DNA of 17,150 nt from Gallionella sp. Its GTDB lineage: Bacteria > Pseudomonadota > Gammaproteobacteria > Burkholderiales > Gallionellaceae. Location: NCBI GenBank assembly GCA_030690245.1, contig JAUYGW010000187.1, positions 1-17,150 of the forward strand, in the 5' to 3' direction. Position 1 is the stretch's first letter. The number at the start of each line of letters is the position of its first letter. The notes below the pieces were generated by a model. That model worked only from the letters and a program-made list of their open reading frames with translations, was not told where the DNA came from and did no database searches. The position numbers and the translations under genes were made by a program. Positions 1-5,923 of this stretch are shown piece after piece.

Positions 1-393
1 CTGCTGTTGCTGGTGGCGCTGCTGTCGATGCTGCAGGCCACGCTGACCCTGCCCGGTATGGCGGGCATCGCGCTGACGCTGGGGATGGCGATCGATGCGA
101 ACGTGCTGATCAACGAGCGCATCCGCGAAGAACTGCGCAACGGCGTCACGCCGCAGGCCGCGATCCATGCCGGATATGACCGGGCGTTTGGCACCATCAT
201 CGACTCGAATGTGACTACGCTGATTGCCGGGGTGGCGCTGTTCATGTTCGGTTCCGGTCCGATCAAGGGGTTTGCGGTGGTGCTGTGTCTGGGCATCCTG
301 ACGTCGATGTTCAGCGCGGTGCTGATTTCTCGCGCGCTGGTGAACCTAGTCTACGGGCGCAGGGCGCGCCTCGCCAAGGTGGCGATCGGCTAG
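1..393 (+). CDS. secD: Protein translocase subunit SecD, C-terminal part (5' end outside window)
   Basis: This is the last 130 codons of SecD, an inner-membrane subunit of the SecDF complex, which uses the proton gradient to help pull preproteins out of the SecYEG channel on the periplasmic side. The reading frame is open from base 1, so the gene begins upstream of the window. Visible family marks are the hydrophobic segments of the last transmembrane helices and the conserved stretch [18 protein letters not shown] (from about nt 82), which is the SecD/SecF/RND-type signature in the fourth transmembrane helix and following loop. SecF follows in the same direction, the usual secD-secF order, but the two are separated by 177 bp filled largely with an inverted repeat instead of the few bases common elsewhere. 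Identification is secure from sequence and synteny. Confidence 0.96.
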   Translation: MLLLVALLSMLQATLTLPGMAGIALTLGMAIDANVLINERIREELRNGVTPQAAIHAGYDRAFGTIIDSNVTTLIAGVALFMFGSGPIKGFAVVLCLGILTSMFSAVLISRALVNLVYGRRARLAKVAIG

Positions 394-407
394 GTCTGAA
401 AGGCATA

Positions 408-546
408 TTAGCCACGGATTGACACGGATGAACACGGAACAGAGATACATGCAGTGCAAGGTTCCGGTCTGGGGTGGGATGTTCGTGGCCATATCAACAA
501 CGACTATGGCTTTTGTCTGTGTCAATCCGTGTTTATCCGTGGCTAA
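408..546. repeat. Imperfect inverted repeat of CACGGAT-type units between secD and secF
   Basis: The left arm (408-438) and right arm (516-546) are inverted copies of a 31-base sequence with 26 of 31 positions matching, separated by 77 bases. Each arm is itself built from units of about 10 bp (CCACGGATTG, ACACGGATGA, ACACGGA), so the motif recurs about once per helical turn. The same kind of element occurs again after secF. Related sequences are familiar as dispersed intergenic repeats in environmental bacterial genomes; that comparison is from memory. No ORF of credible quality lies in the gap. Confidence 0.85.
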
Positions 547-570
547 TCACGGTTTTTAGGGAAATCTGAA

Positions 571-1503
571 ATGGAATTCTTCAGGATCAAAAAAGACATC
601 CCGTTCATGAGTTACGGGAAAATCACCACCAGCATTTCGCTGGTGACTTTCCTGTTTGCGGTATTTTTCCTCGCCACCAAGGGACTGAATTTCGGCATCG
701 ACTTTACCGGGGGGACGGTAGTGGAGGTGCATTACGCGCAGCCCGCCGACCTGGTCAAGGTGCGTGAACAGCTTGCCACTGTGGGCATGCCGGATGCACT
801 GGTGCAGAATTTCGGCTCCAGCCACGACGTGCTGATCCAGGTGCCGCTCAAGCAGGAGCTCGCCGGGGCGAAATTGAGCGAACATGTGCTGGAGGGCCTG
901 CGCAAGCAGGATGCTGGCGTGGAGATGCGGCGCGTGGAATTCGTCGGCCCGCAGGTCGGCAAGGATCTGGTGGAGAACGGCGCGCTGGCCCTGCTGCTGG
1001 TCTGCCTGGGTATCATCGGCTATCTGTGGCTGCGCTTCGAATGGAAATTCGGCCTTGCCGCGATTATCGCCAACCTGCATGACGTGGTGATCATCCTCGG
1101 CTTCTTTTCCTTCTTTCAGTGGGAATTTTCGCTGTCCGTGCTGGCGGCGGTACTGGCGGTGCTGGGCTACTCGGTGAACGAATCGGTCGTGGTGTTCGAC
1201 CGGATCCGCGAAAACTTCCGCAACCTGCGCAAGACCGGGGTCGCCGAGATCATCGACAACGCGATCACGCGCACCATGTCGCGCACCATCATCACGCATG
1301 GTTCGACGCAGATGATGGTCGGCGCGATGCTGCTGCTCGGCGGCGAGACGCTGCACTACTTCGCCATGGCACTGACCATCGGGATCCTGTTCAGCATCTA
1401 CTCCTCGGTGCTGGTGGCCAGCCCGCTGCTGATGCTGTTCGGAGTGTCGCGCGAAGATTTCATCAAGCCGGAGAAGACCGAGGCCGAGGAAGTCCTTCCG
1501 TAA
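571..1503 (+). CDS. secF: Protein translocase subunit SecF
   Basis: SecF is the partner of SecD in the inner membrane and supports protein export through SecYEG using the proton motive force. The 310-residue length is normal. A first transmembrane helix at about residues 19-38 leads to the conserved GIDFTGG motif (42-48), then a periplasmic P1-type domain to about 120, the FVGPQVG motif (124-130), and five further hydrophobic helices. The signature SVNESVVVFDRIREN (201-215) is present. The ATG start is supported by an AGGGA ribosome-binding site at 558-562, eight bases upstream. The gene is flanked on both sides by related inverted repeats, so it may have its own transcript, or the repeats may sit inside a secD-secF message. 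A 266-aa open frame on the opposite strand across this gene is a codon-bias shadow. Confidence 0.97.
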   Translation: MEFFRIKKDIPFMSYGKITTSISLVTFLFAVFFLATKGLNFGIDFTGGTVVEVHYAQPADLVKVREQLATVGMPDALVQNFGSSHDVLIQVPLKQELAGAKLSEHVLEGLRKQDAGVEMRRVEFVGPQVGKDLVENGALALLLVCLGIIGYLWLRFEWKFGLAAIIANLHDVVIILGFFSFFQWEFSLSVLAAVLAVLGYSVNESVVVFDRIRENFRNLRKTGVAEIIDNAITRTMSRTIITHGSTQMMVGAMLLLGGETLHYFAMALTIGILFSIYSSVLVASPLLMLFGVSREDFIKPEKTEAEEVLP

Positions 1504-1520
1504 ATCTTGAAAAACGATTC

Positions 1521-1634
1521 AGCCACGGATTAACACGGATGTACACGGATTATCAATGAGTAACCTTGTAGCCTTACCTACGTGCCTCTTCCATTGCCGG
1601 TTTTTTCTGTGTCTATCTGTGTTTATCCGTGGCT
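1521..1634. repeat. Second CACGGAT-type inverted repeat, between secF and dedA
   Basis: The left arm (1521-1549) and right arm (1606-1634) are inverted, imperfect 29-base copies about 56 bases apart. Their sequence matches the arms found before secF (AGCCACGGATTAACACGGAT against the GCCACGGATTGACACGGAT of the first copy). The internal spacers of the two elements are not recognisably related, so the arms, not the centre, appear conserved. The right arm ends about 50 bases before the dedA start codon. Confidence 0.83.
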
Positions 1635-1684
1635 AATGGCTGTTTTCTCAAGATGAATCTTTCGCTGTAGAACGGGAAAAAACT

Positions 1685-2323
1685 TTGGATCTGTTAGCCG
1701 CTTTCATCGACATCGTCCTGCATCTGGACACTCACCTGCTGGCGCTCACCCGTGAGTACGGCGTGTGGGTATACGCCATCCTGTTTCTGATCATCTATTG
1801 CGAAACCGGCCTGGTGGTGATGCCTTTCCTGCCCGGCGATTCGCTGCTGTTCGTGGCGGGTGCGCTGTGCGGCCTGGGCGCGCTGCGGCTGGAATGGCTC
1901 GCACCGTTGCTGATGCTGGCTGCGTTCAGCGGCGACAATACTAATTACTGGATCGGCAGGTTGCTCGGGCTGCGCTTGCTGAGGCGCACGAACGGGCTCA
2001 TCAAGCGCGAACATATCGACAAGACCCATGCCTTCTATGAGAAGCATGGCGGCAAGACTATCCTGTTCGCGCGCTTCCTGCCCATCGTCCGCACCTTCGC
2101 TCCGTTCGTGGCGGGGATCGGGCTGATGCGCTACCGCCTATTCATGCTGTTCAGTGCGCTGGGCAGCCTGGTGTGGATCGGCAGCCTCACCGTGGCGGGC
2201 TATTTCTTCGGCAACATCCCGATCATCAAAAACAACCTCACCCTGATGATCCTCGGCATCATCGTCATCTCGTTCCTGCCCGCCATCCGCGAATTCATCC
2301 GTCACCGCAAACAGGCAGCGTGA
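1685..2323 (+). CDS. DedA-family inner-membrane protein (DedA/YqjA/YghB type)
   Basis: This 212-residue multispanning membrane protein belongs to the DedA/SNARE-associated (VTT) family, linked to membrane homeostasis, proton-dependent transport and probably phospholipid carrier flipping. Family marks are ETGLVVMPFLPGDSLLFVAG (40-59) and the block HGGKTILFARFLPIVRTFAP (121-140). The acidic and basic residues shown to matter in E. coli YqjA/YghB are conserved here as E40, D52, R130 and R136. The start is a TTG at 1685; it gives an N-terminus (MDLLAAFIDIVLHLD) that aligns with E. coli DedA, whereas the first ATG would remove the conserved acidic region. The ribosome-binding site is weak. It stands alone between repeats, and nothing ties it functionally to secF. 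The exact paralogue cannot be fixed from the sequence alone. Confidence 0.93.
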   Translation: MDLLAAFIDIVLHLDTHLLALTREYGVWVYAILFLIIYCETGLVVMPFLPGDSLLFVAGALCGLGALRLEWLAPLLMLAAFSGDNTNYWIGRLLGLRLLRRTNGLIKREHIDKTHAFYEKHGGKTILFARFLPIVRTFAPFVAGIGLMRYRLFMLFSALGSLVWIGSLTVAGYFFGNIPIIKNNLTLMILGIIVISFLPAIREFIRHRKQAA

Positions 2324-2411
2324 GGGTGGTGCGCCAGCACCGGGTACCCCACGGCGTACTCCGCGCTTACCTGCCAGGCGAATCAAAAACGCGTGATAAC
2401 TATCAATTTTT

Positions 2412-2431
2412 TTCGTGTTCTTCGTGGTGCA
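2412..2431. repeat. Single degenerate arm of a dispersed CTTCGTGG-type repeat
   Basis: The 20 bases resemble another common dispersed intergenic motif (TTCGTGTTCTTCGTGGTGCA), again with repeats of about 8-10 bp (TTCGTG twice). No matching inverted arm was found in the 217-bp gap after dedA, so it looks like a solitary or decayed copy. The rest of the gap (2324-2542) shows only a 5-bp GC hairpin just after the dedA stop (2328-2341) with no T tract. Confidence 0.5.
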
Positions 2432-2542
2432 AATGAAGTTTTCATGGCTAACATTTTGAAACAATTGTTTTGGAACGCTTGGGCGGATGCCAAGTCATAA
2501 TGCCGTCCCGTGATTAACGGGTGTTTTCAAAGGAGCGGAAAA

Positions 2543-3244
2543 ATGAAGAAGAGTCTGTTGGTATTGAGCCTGATTTCCTTGTATGGCAGCGCATTCGCGG
2601 CGGATTTCACCGACACCGCGCGTGTGGTTTCCAGTACCCCGATTTACGAGCGCGTCACGGAACCGAAACGCGAATGCTGGACGGAGACCGTGCAGGCCGC
2701 GCCCAAAGAACGTTCAATGGGCGGCGCGGTACTCGGCGGTGTCGCCGGCGGCCTGCTGGGCAGCCAGGTTGGCGGCGGCAGCGGCAATACGGCCGCGACT
2801 GGCGCCGGCGCGGTTGCCGGTGCAGTGGTCGGCGACCGCGTGTCCAATCCGGACAGCAACCGTTCCGCAACCGGCTCGGTAGTCGGCGGTTTGGCCGGCG
2901 CGTTGCTGGGCAGCCAGATCGGCGGCGGCACGGGTAACAAGGCCGCGACCGCAGTGGGCGGCATTGCCGGTGTAGTGATCGGTGATCGCGTCGCCAACCC
3001 GGATCAATCGCGCACCGAACAGGTAGAGCGCTGCCGCCAGGTTGATTCCAGCCGCGAAGTGGTCAAGGGTTACAACGTGACTTATCGTTACAATAACCAG
3101 GACATCACCACTACGTTGCCGTACCAACCCGGCTCGACTCTCCGTGTGGGCGTGAGCGTCATCGAAGACCAGCGCGATAGCCGCTATGAAGAGCCGCAAG
3201 GCCGCCGCTATGAAGGACGCAGGGATAGACCCAGTTATCAGTGA
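2543..3244 (+). CDS. Secreted glycine-zipper 2TM-domain envelope protein
   Basis: The 233-residue product has a clear Sec signal peptide (basic MKK, hydrophobic core, cleavage after AFA at about residue 19). No lipobox cysteine is present, so it is probably not a lipoprotein, unlike the related 17-kDa antigens. Two glycine-zipper units follow at residues 59-108 and 109-158, each with GGxAGxLLGSQxGGG and GDRVxNPD, in an exact 50-residue period. The C-terminal half (RCRQVDSSREVVKGYNVTYR, then LPYQPGSTLRVGVSV) is the conserved tail of this proteobacterial family, and ends in a charged Arg/Glu/Tyr-rich segment. Single cysteines at 45 and 164 flank the duplicated core and could pair. ATG 2543 is chosen because AAGGAG lies at 2529-2534 and the signal peptide begins there. 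Its role is unknown, probably outer-membrane association or envelope integrity. A perfect terminator follows. Confidence 0.88.
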   Translation: MKKSLLVLSLISLYGSAFAADFTDTARVVSSTPIYERVTEPKRECWTETVQAAPKERSMGGAVLGGVAGGLLGSQVGGGSGNTAATGAGAVAGAVVGDRVSNPDSNRSATGSVVGGLAGALLGSQIGGGTGNKAATAVGGIAGVVIGDRVANPDQSRTEQVERCRQVDSSREVVKGYNVTYRYNNQDITTTLPYQPGSTLRVGVSVIEDQRDSRYEEPQGRRYEGRRDRPSYQ

Positions 3245-3253
3245 TCTGATTTT

Positions 3254-3297
3254 CGCCCGCAAAAAAGCCCGGTTTGATCCGGGCTTTTTTGCGGGCG
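3254..3297. terminator. Rho-independent terminator, probably working in both directions
   Basis: A perfect 19-bp inverted repeat (3254-3272 and 3279-3297) surrounds a 6-base loop. The stem holds a GC core (GCCCGG/CCGGGC) followed by AAAAAA on the left and TTTTTT on the right, so a classical hairpin plus U tract can be read on either strand. It lies 10 bases after the glycine-zipper gene stop and separates the housekeeping region from the signalling cluster. Confidence 0.93.
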
Positions 3298-3413
3298 TTT
3301 GTGCGGTAAGGCACACGCGCTTCATGGTTTTTTTGCTAGTATGCATAACAGCCTTGGTTGGTAATGGAAGCTTGCGAATCCGGCCATTGGCGAATGTTGA
3401 CTAAGAGGGGTGC

Positions 3414-3830
3414 ATGGAAAAACGTAAGGCTCGTGTATTGATCGCGGATGATGAGCCGCATATTCGCAGTTTGATCAGCTTGATTGTCACATCGTTGGGA
3501 GCGGAGGTCGTCGCCGAAGCCTCCGATGGTGAGCAGGCATTAAGCATGTACAAGCAATTCTCGCCGGACATGGTGCTGCTCGACATCAATATGCCGAAGA
3601 TGGATGGGATCAGTGTCCTGAAACAAATCATGGCGATCGACAATAGAACCCTGGTGGTGATGTTGACCTCATTGAATGCGCTTGAGGTCGTGAAGGAGTG
3701 CATCGATAACGGGGCATGGAATTACATCCTGAAGAATACGACTGCGGAGGAGCTGCACAAGGCGATCAGCGCAACCTGGGGCGAATATATGGAAGCAATC
3801 AAAGCAGCCAGGATAGTTGCATCATCATGA
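3414..3830 (+). CDS. Stand-alone CheY-like response regulator (REC only)
   Basis: The 138-residue protein is a single receiver domain with a short helical tail. The acidic pocket is D12, D13 and E14, the phospho-acceptor is D57 in LLDINMPKMDG, the switch residue is T84 or S85 in MLTS, and the conserved lysine is K106 in YILKN. No output domain follows, so it probably acts by protein contact or as a phosphorelay intermediate. The ATG is preceded by GAGGGG at 3405-3410. Its stop overlaps the start of the zinc-ribbon gene (ATGA), which in turn overlaps the ATPase gene, so the three are likely translated together and this regulator may control the ATPase. It resembles the receiver at 9273 more than the others in the window (LLDINMPxMDG in both). 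The 169-bp gap before it holds only the terminator and a weak promoter-like pair (TTCATG / CATAAC, 17-bp spacing, 3321-3349). Confidence 0.93.
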   Translation: MEKRKARVLIADDEPHIRSLISLIVTSLGAEVVAEASDGEQALSMYKQFSPDMVLLDINMPKMDGISVLKQIMAIDNRTLVVMLTSLNALEVVKECIDNGAWNYILKNTTAEELHKAISATWGEYMEAIKAARIVASS

Positions 3831-4141
3831 ATTGTAATCACACCAACCCGGCGGGTTATGCTTTCTGCGGCACATGCGGGGGCGCATTGGAGCATGTCCG
3901 CTGCCGTTGCGGCTTCGTCGCCGGGAGCGGCGATATTTTCTGCGGCCGCTGTGGGACAGGTTTGGCCGATGTTGCGGCCGGGGATGCCGGGGGCGCCACC
4001 GATGCCGATCGGCGCTTCGATCTCGAGCGCCTGGCGCTTCAGGCGGCGGAAGAAAAACAGTTCCTGGAGTCAACCGATAAAGCGCGCGTCACCCAGGACG
4101 ATATCCGCAAGCTGCTCACCATGCGCAGAAAGAAATTCTGA
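3827..4141 (+). CDS. Small double zinc-ribbon protein
   Basis: This 104-residue protein carries two zinc knuckle pairs near the N-terminus: C3-x-H5 with C14-x2-C17, and C26-x-C28 with C39-x2-C42. The FCGTCG and FCGRCG motifs are typical of zinc-ribbon domains. The first half of each ribbon is C-x-H or C-x-C instead of the usual C-x2-C, so metal geometry may differ. A Gly/Ala/Asp-rich linker (50-61) leads to a charged helical tail ending in RKLLTMRRKKF. There is no signal peptide or membrane segment, so it is cytoplasmic. The start overlaps the response-regulator stop by four bases and its stop shares one base with the ATPase start, which indicates tight co-translation. A role as an adaptor between regulator and ATPase is inference. 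No function is known to me for this exact arrangement. Confidence 0.85.
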   Translation: MNCNHTNPAGYAFCGTCGGALEHVRCRCGFVAGSGDIFCGRCGTGLADVAAGDAGGATDADRRFDLERLALQAAEEKQFLESTDKARVTQDDIRKLLTMRRKKF

Positions 4142-5844
4142 TGATGGAACTGACGGAAGCGCTGGTCGCGAATTTACAGGAAAAGGCACATGTTCCATCC
4201 GTGCCGCTGGCAGGCATGATCAGGGCGGCAAAAAATGATGCGGTCGATTTTGCGCAGTTCATCATCCAGGATGGGTATCTGGACCGCGACACGGCGGGGG
4301 AATTGCTGGCGAGCCAGTTGAACCGCACTTACGTCAACCTGAGCAAAACCCTGTTTCAGGATGAAATGGTTTCCCTGCTGACCGGGGAGATCGCGCAACG
4401 CTACCGGGCTATCCCGCTCTACCATTTGGGCGACGCGGTGACGGTGGCGATGGTTGCACCCAATGACCCGCAGGTAGTCGCGGCGCTGGAAAATTTGCTG
4501 ATGAAGCCGATCAGCCCGGTCTTCTGTTTCAAGGATGAGATCGATTCGGCAATCAAGGTCAATTATCAATCCGCCCAGCATGTGGATGAGCTGGCGACGA
4601 GCTTCGACCTGAAGGTGTTCCAGGCAGGAGAGTTGAGCGATGCGGCGCTGGCGAAACTGATCGACTCCAAGCCGCTGGTCGAGCTTGGCGATTCGATCAT
4701 CCTGCTGGCGCTCAAGGAACGCGCTTCGGATATCCATATCGAGCCGAAGAGGAACGAGGTGGTCGTGCGCTTCCGCATCGACGGGGATCTGGTGGACAGG
4801 CTGTTCCTGCCCAAGGAAATGGCGTTGCCGCTGACCTCGCGTTACAAAATCTCATCCGGGCTGGATATTACCGAGCGGCGCAAGCCGCAGGATGGCAGGC
4901 TCAGTTTTGTGCTGCCGATGAAAACGCTGGATTTGCGCGTCTCCAGCCTGCCTGTCATGCACGGCGAAAAAGTGGTGATGCGCATCCTGGGCTCGTTGTA
5001 TACCAGCGCCATCCTGAATCTGGACAAGCTGGATTTCTCTCCCGAGGTGTTGCGCCCGTTCAAGACCATCCTGAAATATCAGCAGGGCATCCTGTTCGTG
5101 ACCGGCCCGACCGGCTCAGGCAAGAGCACCACGCTGTATGCGGCGCTGAATTTCATCAATACGCGCGACATCAACATCGTCACCATCGAAGACCCGGTCG
5201 AATACGATGTGCCGACCCTGAACCAGGTGATGGTCAACGACAAGGCTGGCCGGGGCTTCAAGGAGGTGTTGCGCTCGGTGTTGCGCCAGGATCCGGATGC
5301 CATTCTGGTGGGCGAAATCCGCGACACCGAAACCGCACGCATCGCCGCTCAGGCGGCGTTGACCGGCCATCTGGTGCTGGCCACGCTGCACACCAACGAT
5401 GCGATTCAGGCCACCACAAGGTTGCTGGAAATGGGCGTGGAACGTTTCATCGTGGCGCCGTCCATCATCGGCGTGCTGGGGCAGCGTCTGGTGAAAAGGC
5501 TGTGCGAACACTGCAAGACCGAACATCGTCCCGATCCCGAGGAGTTGCGCCAGTACTTCTACTGGCGCGAAGGCGCCGAGCTGCCGGTTTTTTACACAGG
5601 CTCAGGCTGTGAGCATTGCGGCGGGTCGGGTTATGCCGGACGGGTCGGCATCCATGAATTTTTGAAAGTCACTCCGCAGATACGCGATGCGATCCTGCGC
5701 GATAGCAATTATGACGAAATCTTGGGTATCGCGGTGCGGCAGGGGTTTCACAATCTGCGTTACGACGGTTTCAAGAAGGCATTGCGCGGGTTGACCTCGC
5801 TGGAAGAGGTGATACGCGCCACCGCTTCGCTGGAAGACTATTGA
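4141..5844 (+). CDS. GspE/PulE/PilB-family secretion or pilus-assembly ATPase
   Basis: This 567-residue protein is a hexameric-type traffic ATPase of the type II secretion/type IV pilus extension family, expected on the cytoplasmic face of an assembly platform. A GSPII_E N-terminal domain spans roughly residues 20-125. The catalytic half has Walker A GPTGSGKS (322-329), the Asp box TIEDPVEY (about 348-355), Walker B with GEIRD (391-395), and the His box with H410 and H417. The tetra-cysteine zinc site is C455/C458 and C490/C493, typical of GspE/PilB and absent from PilT. The N-terminal domain has the DGYL...ASQL pattern of MshEN-like domains, but the RLG-type residues associated with cyclic-di-GMP binding are not evident. 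Two ATGs (4141, 4144) are possible. No pilin, platform or secretin gene is in the window, so its machine is elsewhere. It could belong to a pilus, a type II system or a DNA-uptake system. Confidence 0.93.
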   Translation: MMELTEALVANLQEKAHVPSVPLAGMIRAAKNDAVDFAQFIIQDGYLDRDTAGELLASQLNRTYVNLSKTLFQDEMVSLLTGEIAQRYRAIPLYHLGDAVTVAMVAPNDPQVVAALENLLMKPISPVFCFKDEIDSAIKVNYQSAQHVDELATSFDLKVFQAGELSDAALAKLIDSKPLVELGDSIILLALKERASDIHIEPKRNEVVVRFRIDGDLVDRLFLPKEMALPLTSRYKISSGLDITERRKPQDGRLSFVLPMKTLDLRVSSLPVMHGEKVVMRILGSLYTSAILNLDKLDFSPEVLRPFKTILKYQQGILFVTGPTGSGKSTTLYAALNFINTRDINIVTIEDPVEYDVPTLNQVMVNDKAGRGFKEVLRSVLRQDPDAILVGEIRDTETARIAAQAALTGHLVLATLHTNDAIQATTRLLEMGVERFIVAPSIIGVLGQRLVKRLCEHCKTEHRPDPEELRQYFYWREGAELPVFYTGSGCEHCGGSGYAGRVGIHEFLKVTPQIRDAILRDSNYDEILGIAVRQGFHNLRYDGFKKALRGLTSLEEVIRATASLEDY

Positions 5845-5882
5845 GGGGCATGACGCGCAGCAGGTTTAAGCAGAATGCCGCC

Positions 5883-5902
5883 GCCGGTTCATTCGAGCCG
5901 GC
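5883..5902 (+). promoter_or_regulatory. Small hairpin in the leader of the hybrid kinase gene
   Basis: An 8-bp stem with one G-T pair (5883-5890 with 5895-5902, 4-base loop ATTC) lies 21 bases before the TTG start of the next gene. There is no T tract, so it does not look like a terminator. It might tune translation of a gene already using a weak start codon. Chance occurrence in GC-rich DNA is possible. Confidence 0.35.
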
Positions 5903-5923
5903 CGGTGGAGAATCGGGGGCACT

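Noticed and set aside
408..546. CRISPR-like array from the repeated CACGGAT units
   Set aside because: Units are about 10 bp without spacers and lie in inverted arms; no regular repeat-spacer pattern or cas gene is present.
556..1356. 266-codon open frame on the minus strand across secF
   Set aside because: Antisense shadow of secF; the translation is rich in His and Gln, has no domain, and runs into the repeat.
2328..2341. GC hairpin just after the dedA stop as a terminator
   Set aside because: The stem is only 5 bp and no T tract follows.
2138..2464. Minus-strand open frame over the end of dedA and the following gap
   Set aside because: Its N-terminal part is translation of the dispersed repeat (TTKNTKK pattern) and the rest is antisense dedA.
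2465..2501. Possible promoter before the glycine-zipper gene (TTGTTT or TTGGAA with CATAAT at 2496-2501)
   Set aside because: The CATAAT hexamer is acceptable, but the candidate -35 boxes give spacings of 25 or 20 bases, so it is not supported as a pair.
3321..3349. Promoter-like TTCATG and CATAAC with 17-bp spacing before the first response regulator
   Set aside because: Position after the terminator is sensible, but the hexamers match the consensus at only 3 and 4 of 6 positions; chance matches of this quality are common.
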